The notes beneath the pieces are model-generated. The model was not told the DNA's origin and searched no databases. It was given only the letters and a program-made list of their open reading frames with translations. Positions 5,438 through 7,531 of a DNA stretch of 7,531 nucleotides are shown piece by piece. The position numbers were made by a program, and so were the translations under genes. The stretch's first letter is position 1; each line of letters starts with the position of its first letter. Source of the stretch: an uncultured Collinsella sp. (lineage in GTDB: Bacteria; Actinomycetota; Coriobacteriia; Coriobacteriales; Coriobacteriaceae); the NCBI GenBank assembly GCA_900551635.1, contig URWQ01000062.1, positions 1-7,531 on the forward strand, written 5' to 3'.

Positions 5438-6251
5438 TTCCGAGAACCAGATTACTCGCTCCGACCTCATTAAGAGCGCCGTGAACACCGGCGCCCTGGG
5501 CATGGAATTCTCCTGGACCTACTACAAGCAGATGAACATTGCCTTCTGCCTGATGGTCGCCAACATGCTCAAGAAGATCTATGCCGGCCGTCCCGATGAT
5601 TACGCCGAGGCCTTGCACCGTCACAGCGCATTCTTCAACATCACCCCGCAGCTCGCTCCCTTCGTGGGCGGCATCGCGATGGCCATGGAAGAAAAGGTCG
5701 CTCGTGGCGAGGTTGAGCCCGAGAGCGTCAACGACATCAAGGCCGCCCTCATGGGTCCGCTTTCCGGCCTGGGTGACTCCTTCTTCCTGTCCACCCTGCG
5801 CGTCGTCGCCGCTGCCGTGGGCATCAGCCTGTGCCAGGCCGGCAACGTCTTTGGCCCCATCGCCTTCCTGCTCGTCTACAACATCCCGGCGTTCCTGATT
5901 CGTATCTTTGGCGCTATCAAGGGTTATGAGCTAGGCATTGGCTTCCTCGACGAGGCTCAGAAGACCGGCCTGATGCAAAAGATCATGGCCTGCGTCGGCA
6001 TTGTCGGCGTTATGGTCGTCGGCGCCATGAGCAAGGACATGTTCTGGGCTTCGTTGCCCATCGCCATTGGTCAGGGCGACTCCGCCCAAACTCTCCAGGA
6101 CATCCTGGACGGCATCATGCCCGGTATGCTCGGTATGGCCGCCTTCTGGCTCTACTACTGGCTGCTCTCCAAGAAGATCAACCCGATGGTCCTGATCCTC
6201 TGCACCATGGTCGTGGGCATCATCGGCGCTTACTTTGGCGTGCTTGCCTAA
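5427..6251 (+). CDS. PTS EIID component, mannose/fructose/sorbose family
   Basis: This 274 aa membrane subunit exists only in mannose-family permeases and completes a full EIIA/B/C/D set in this window. Diagnostic motifs are HSAFFNITPQLAPFVGGIAM (roughly residues 66-85) and KAALMGPLSGLGDSFF (about 107-122), with hydrophobic segments clustered in the C-terminal half (AFLLVYNIPAFLI, CVGIVGVMVVGAM, and the C-terminal LILCTMVVGIIGAYFGVLA). ATG 5427 is chosen because AAGGGG at 5412-5417 lies nine bases upstream; an ATG at 5418 would abut the ribosome binding site. It overlaps the EIIC end by 11 bp. A terminator follows 49 bp after its stop, so EIIC-EIID can form a two-gene message, with readthrough supplying the FrlC-like gene. 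Family assignment is secure. Confidence 0.94.
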   Translation: MTSNSENQITRSDLIKSAVNTGALGMEFSWTYYKQMNIAFCLMVANMLKKIYAGRPDDYAEALHRHSAFFNITPQLAPFVGGIAMAMEEKVARGEVEPESVNDIKAALMGPLSGLGDSFFLSTLRVVAAAVGISLCQAGNVFGPIAFLLVYNIPAFLIRIFGAIKGYELGIGFLDEAQKTGLMQKIMACVGIVGVMVVGAMSKDMFWASLPIAIGQGDSAQTLQDILDGIMPGMLGMAAFWLYYWLLSKKINPMVLILCTMVVGIIGAYFGVLA

Positions 6252-6300
6252 TATGTTCGAATCGCGCTTCCATCGCGTCTAACGGTTGCGTCGATCTTTG

Positions 6301-6337
6301 GGGGGCTTGTCGCATCTGCGGCGGCCCCCTGTTTTTT
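6301..6337 (+). terminator. Intrinsic terminator after EIID
   Basis: GGGGGC (6301-6306) pairs with GCCCCC (6324-6329). An inner stem of GTCGC (6309-6313) with GCGGC (6318-6322) closes the loop ATCT. TTTTTT lies at 6332-6337. It stands only 26 bp before the next gene, which has no room for a separate promoter, so it probably lets part of the transcription through. Confidence 0.85.
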
Positions 6338-6363
6338 AAAACTCCGTACGAAAGGGGAGGGCT

Positions 6364-7209
6364 ATGGTCGTACCCGAGCTTTCGCTCATGAACATCAACC
6401 ATCGTTACTACAGCATCGAGACGTTTTTTAAGGCTGCAGGTGAGGCCGGCTATCGCAATATCGAGCTGTGGACCGGCTCGATGCACCTGTATGTGGATTG
6501 CCATGAGCACGATTCGGTGGATAAGATTCGCGATCTTGCCGCCCAATACGGTATCAAGATCGTGTGCGTGTGCCCCGAGCAGAACAACCCCAAGCCGTGG
6601 AACGTCGCGGTGCGCGGTGAGGCGGGCCAAAAACGCATCCTCTCGTACTTTAAGAATGTGATCGACGTTGCCGTTGAGTTGGGCGTGCCGCAGATTCTGG
6701 TGACGAGTGGTTGGGCCTATCTGGACGAGCCGGCTGAGGACGCCTGGGCCCGCAGCGTTGCCATGCTGCGCTCGGTGTGCGACTACGCCGATACGCGCGG
6801 TATTCGCGTCGCGCTCGAGGCCCTGCAGCCGTCGGAGTCCGTGTTGGTCAACACCGCACAGGATGTCGCGCGCATCCTCGAGGCGGTCGATCGTCCCAAC
6901 CTGAAGGCCTGTATCGACTTTGGCGCCATGGAAGTTGCCGGCGACACGATCGACGGCTACTTTGAGGTTTTGGGCGACAAGATCGTTCACACCCACTTTG
7001 TAGATGTGGGCGGCGGCACGACGCATCTTGCCTGGGGCGACGGCGAGCGTGATATGCGTGCCGACCTCGAGGCACTCATGCGCCACGGCTATACGGGCTA
7101 TGTCTCGGCCGAGACGTGTGATGGCCGCTACTATCAGGATCCGTCCAAGGCGACGACTCAGGTTATCGAGATGTATCGCCGTGTGACAGCGGAGATGGAA
7201 GCCGAATAA
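6364..7209 (+). CDS. TIM-barrel sugar epimerase/isomerase, FrlC-like (fructoselysine 3-epimerase family)
   Basis: This 281 aa cytoplasmic protein belongs to the xylose-isomerase-like TIM-barrel family (AP endonuclease family 2 fold). It resembles E. coli FrlC along its length: GEAGYRNIELWTGSMH near the N-terminus, then LEALQPSES, a YFEVLGDKIVHTHFVD block and a GYTGYVSAET end, against LEPLTPYES, YFDKLGDKLRHLHIVD and GYEGYCTVEL in FrlC as I recall it. Glu152, Asp185, His211 and Glu250 sit where this family binds its divalent metal. FrlC interconverts fructoselysine and its C3 epimer psicoselysine. A similar role here, widening the substrate range of the deglycase, fits the neighbours. AAAGGGGAGG at 6351-6360 sets ATG 6364. 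It lies behind a terminator without its own promoter. Alternative: another keto-sugar (phosphate) 3-epimerase; fold certain, substrate not. Confidence 0.87.
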   Translation: MVVPELSLMNINHRYYSIETFFKAAGEAGYRNIELWTGSMHLYVDCHEHDSVDKIRDLAAQYGIKIVCVCPEQNNPKPWNVAVRGEAGQKRILSYFKNVIDVAVELGVPQILVTSGWAYLDEPAEDAWARSVAMLRSVCDYADTRGIRVALEALQPSESVLVNTAQDVARILEAVDRPNLKACIDFGAMEVAGDTIDGYFEVLGDKIVHTHFVDVGGGTTHLAWGDGERDMRADLEALMRHGYTGYVSAETCDGRYYQDPSKATTQVIEMYRRVTAEMEAE

Positions 7210-7218
7210 CTAAACTGC

Positions 7219-7263
7219 GCGGTTGCGCCGGAAACGCTTGGGCGGGTCTGGCGCAACGCTTTT
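7219..7263 (+). terminator. Terminator after the FrlC-like gene
   Basis: GTTGCGCC (7222-7229) pairs perfectly with GGCGCAAC (7250-7257), extended by flanking GC bases with a bulge, around a 20-base loop. TTTT at 7260-7263 follows. It lies about 12 bases after the stop codon. The U-run is short, so efficiency is uncertain. Confidence 0.7.
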
Positions 7264-7328
7264 ATAGCTGGCGAGTTGTGGGGAACCCGTCGGCAGTAGC
7301 GCTCGAAATAGACAACTATTGGCGTTGT

Positions 7329-7335
7329 AATACCA
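7329..7335 (-). promoter_or_regulatory. Possible auxiliary operator half, reverse orientation
   Basis: AATACCA reads TGGTATT on the minus strand, the core of the operator motif, about 55 bp upstream of site pair C. A distant inverted copy could aid looping, but a seven-base match is easily chance. Confidence 0.2.
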
Positions 7336-7383
7336 CTCGGGCGAGGAAACCGACCGTTCGCCGCAAATCTCCGTGAGTTTGGA

Positions 7384-7428
7384 TTGGTATTAAATAACAA
7401 GCAATCGTATGGCTATAATTGGTATCAG
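7384..7428 (+). promoter_or_regulatory. Promoter flanked by an operator pair ahead of deglycase copy 2 (site pair C)
   Basis: TTGGTATTAA (7384-7393) and TTGGTATCAG (7419-7428) are 35 bp apart, with a perfect TATAAT at 7414-7419 abutting the second copy. The block TATAATTGGTATCA is identical to that at the EIIC promoter, as is ATTGGTATTAAATA at the upstream site. The promoters are thus close relatives, differing by two bases in spacing. The remainder of 7210-7476 contains a terminator and nothing else I can identify. Confidence 0.75.
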
Positions 7429-7476
7429 CAAGAAGCGCGATGTATAGAATTGCGCACATGTGATGGGAGGACACAC

Positions 7477-7531
7477 ATGAAGGAGACCGAGAAGATCGAG
7501 ATCATGCACTTCGACCAGGAGGGCTACCTCG
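7477..7531 (+). CDS. SIS-domain deglycase, copy 2 (5' end only, runs off the window)
   Basis: The first 18 codons and one base of a second deglycase gene are visible. They are identical, 55 of 55 bases, to the start of the copy at 2327, while the upstream sequence differs from the very first base before the ATG. GGGAGG at 7465-7470 is a good ribosome binding site, six bases before the ATG. Its own operator-flanked promoter lies upstream. Whether the rest of the gene is intact, identical or diverged (for example a second deglycase of other specificity, like the GfrE/GfrF pair) cannot be seen here. Confidence 0.85.
   Translation, partial: MKETEKIEIMHFDQEGYL

Noticed and set aside
2167..7428. 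CRISPR array or mobile-element ends suggested by the repeated GGTATTAA motifs and the 55 bp repeat
   Set aside because: The motifs are short, occur in pairs at promoters and have no regular repeat-spacer structure. The 55 bp repeat is coding sequence, with no transposase, inverted ends or target duplication in view.

Overview
This 7.5 kb window is most like a gut actinobacterium of the class Coriobacteriia, and Collinsella is my best guess. The reasons are a GC-rich chromosome, strong AGGAGG-type ribosome binding sites, mannose-family PTS genes under GntR/UTRA regulators, and the overall gene style. This is inference from composition and family content, not a database match. All supported genes lie on the + strand.

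Layout. (1) 59-2051 is a likely regulatory transcription unit. It holds a small unrecognised protein, then two different GntR/HutC-type (UTRA) regulators that overlap by 16 bp, and it closes with an intrinsic terminator at 2058-2092. (2) 2093-4403 begins with a promoter region carrying two copies of a GGTATTAA operator-like motif. It continues with a SIS-domain sugar-phosphate deglycase (FrlB/GfrF/FraB type), PTS EIIA and PTS EIIB, and ends in a strong stem-loop. (3) 4484-6337 starts with a second promoter flanked by the same motif pair, drives the overlapping PTS EIIC and EIID genes, and ends in an intrinsic terminator. (4) 6364-7209 is a TIM-barrel epimerase resembling FrlC (fructoselysine 3-epimerase). 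It sits only 26 bp behind that terminator, with no room for its own promoter. (5) 7210-7531 has a terminator, then a third promoter with the same motif pair, then the first 55 bases of a second copy of the SIS deglycase gene, identical over all visible bases to the first copy.

How the genes fit together. A four-part mannose-family permease would import an amino-sugar conjugate and phosphorylate it. The SIS enzyme would split the 6-phosphate into glucose-6-phosphate and the free amino acid or amine. The FrlC-like enzyme would epimerise an alternative isomer into the usable form. No FrlD-type kinase is seen, as expected when a PTS phosphorylates during uptake. The most likely substrates are Amadori products such as fructoselysine, glucoselysine or a relative. 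The exact substrate cannot be read from sequence.

Most notable points: the three promoter regions sharing a 33-35 bp-spaced operator pair; the deglycase gene in which all but one of 353 sense codons end in G or C; and the exact duplication of its 5' end, which begins at the start codon.
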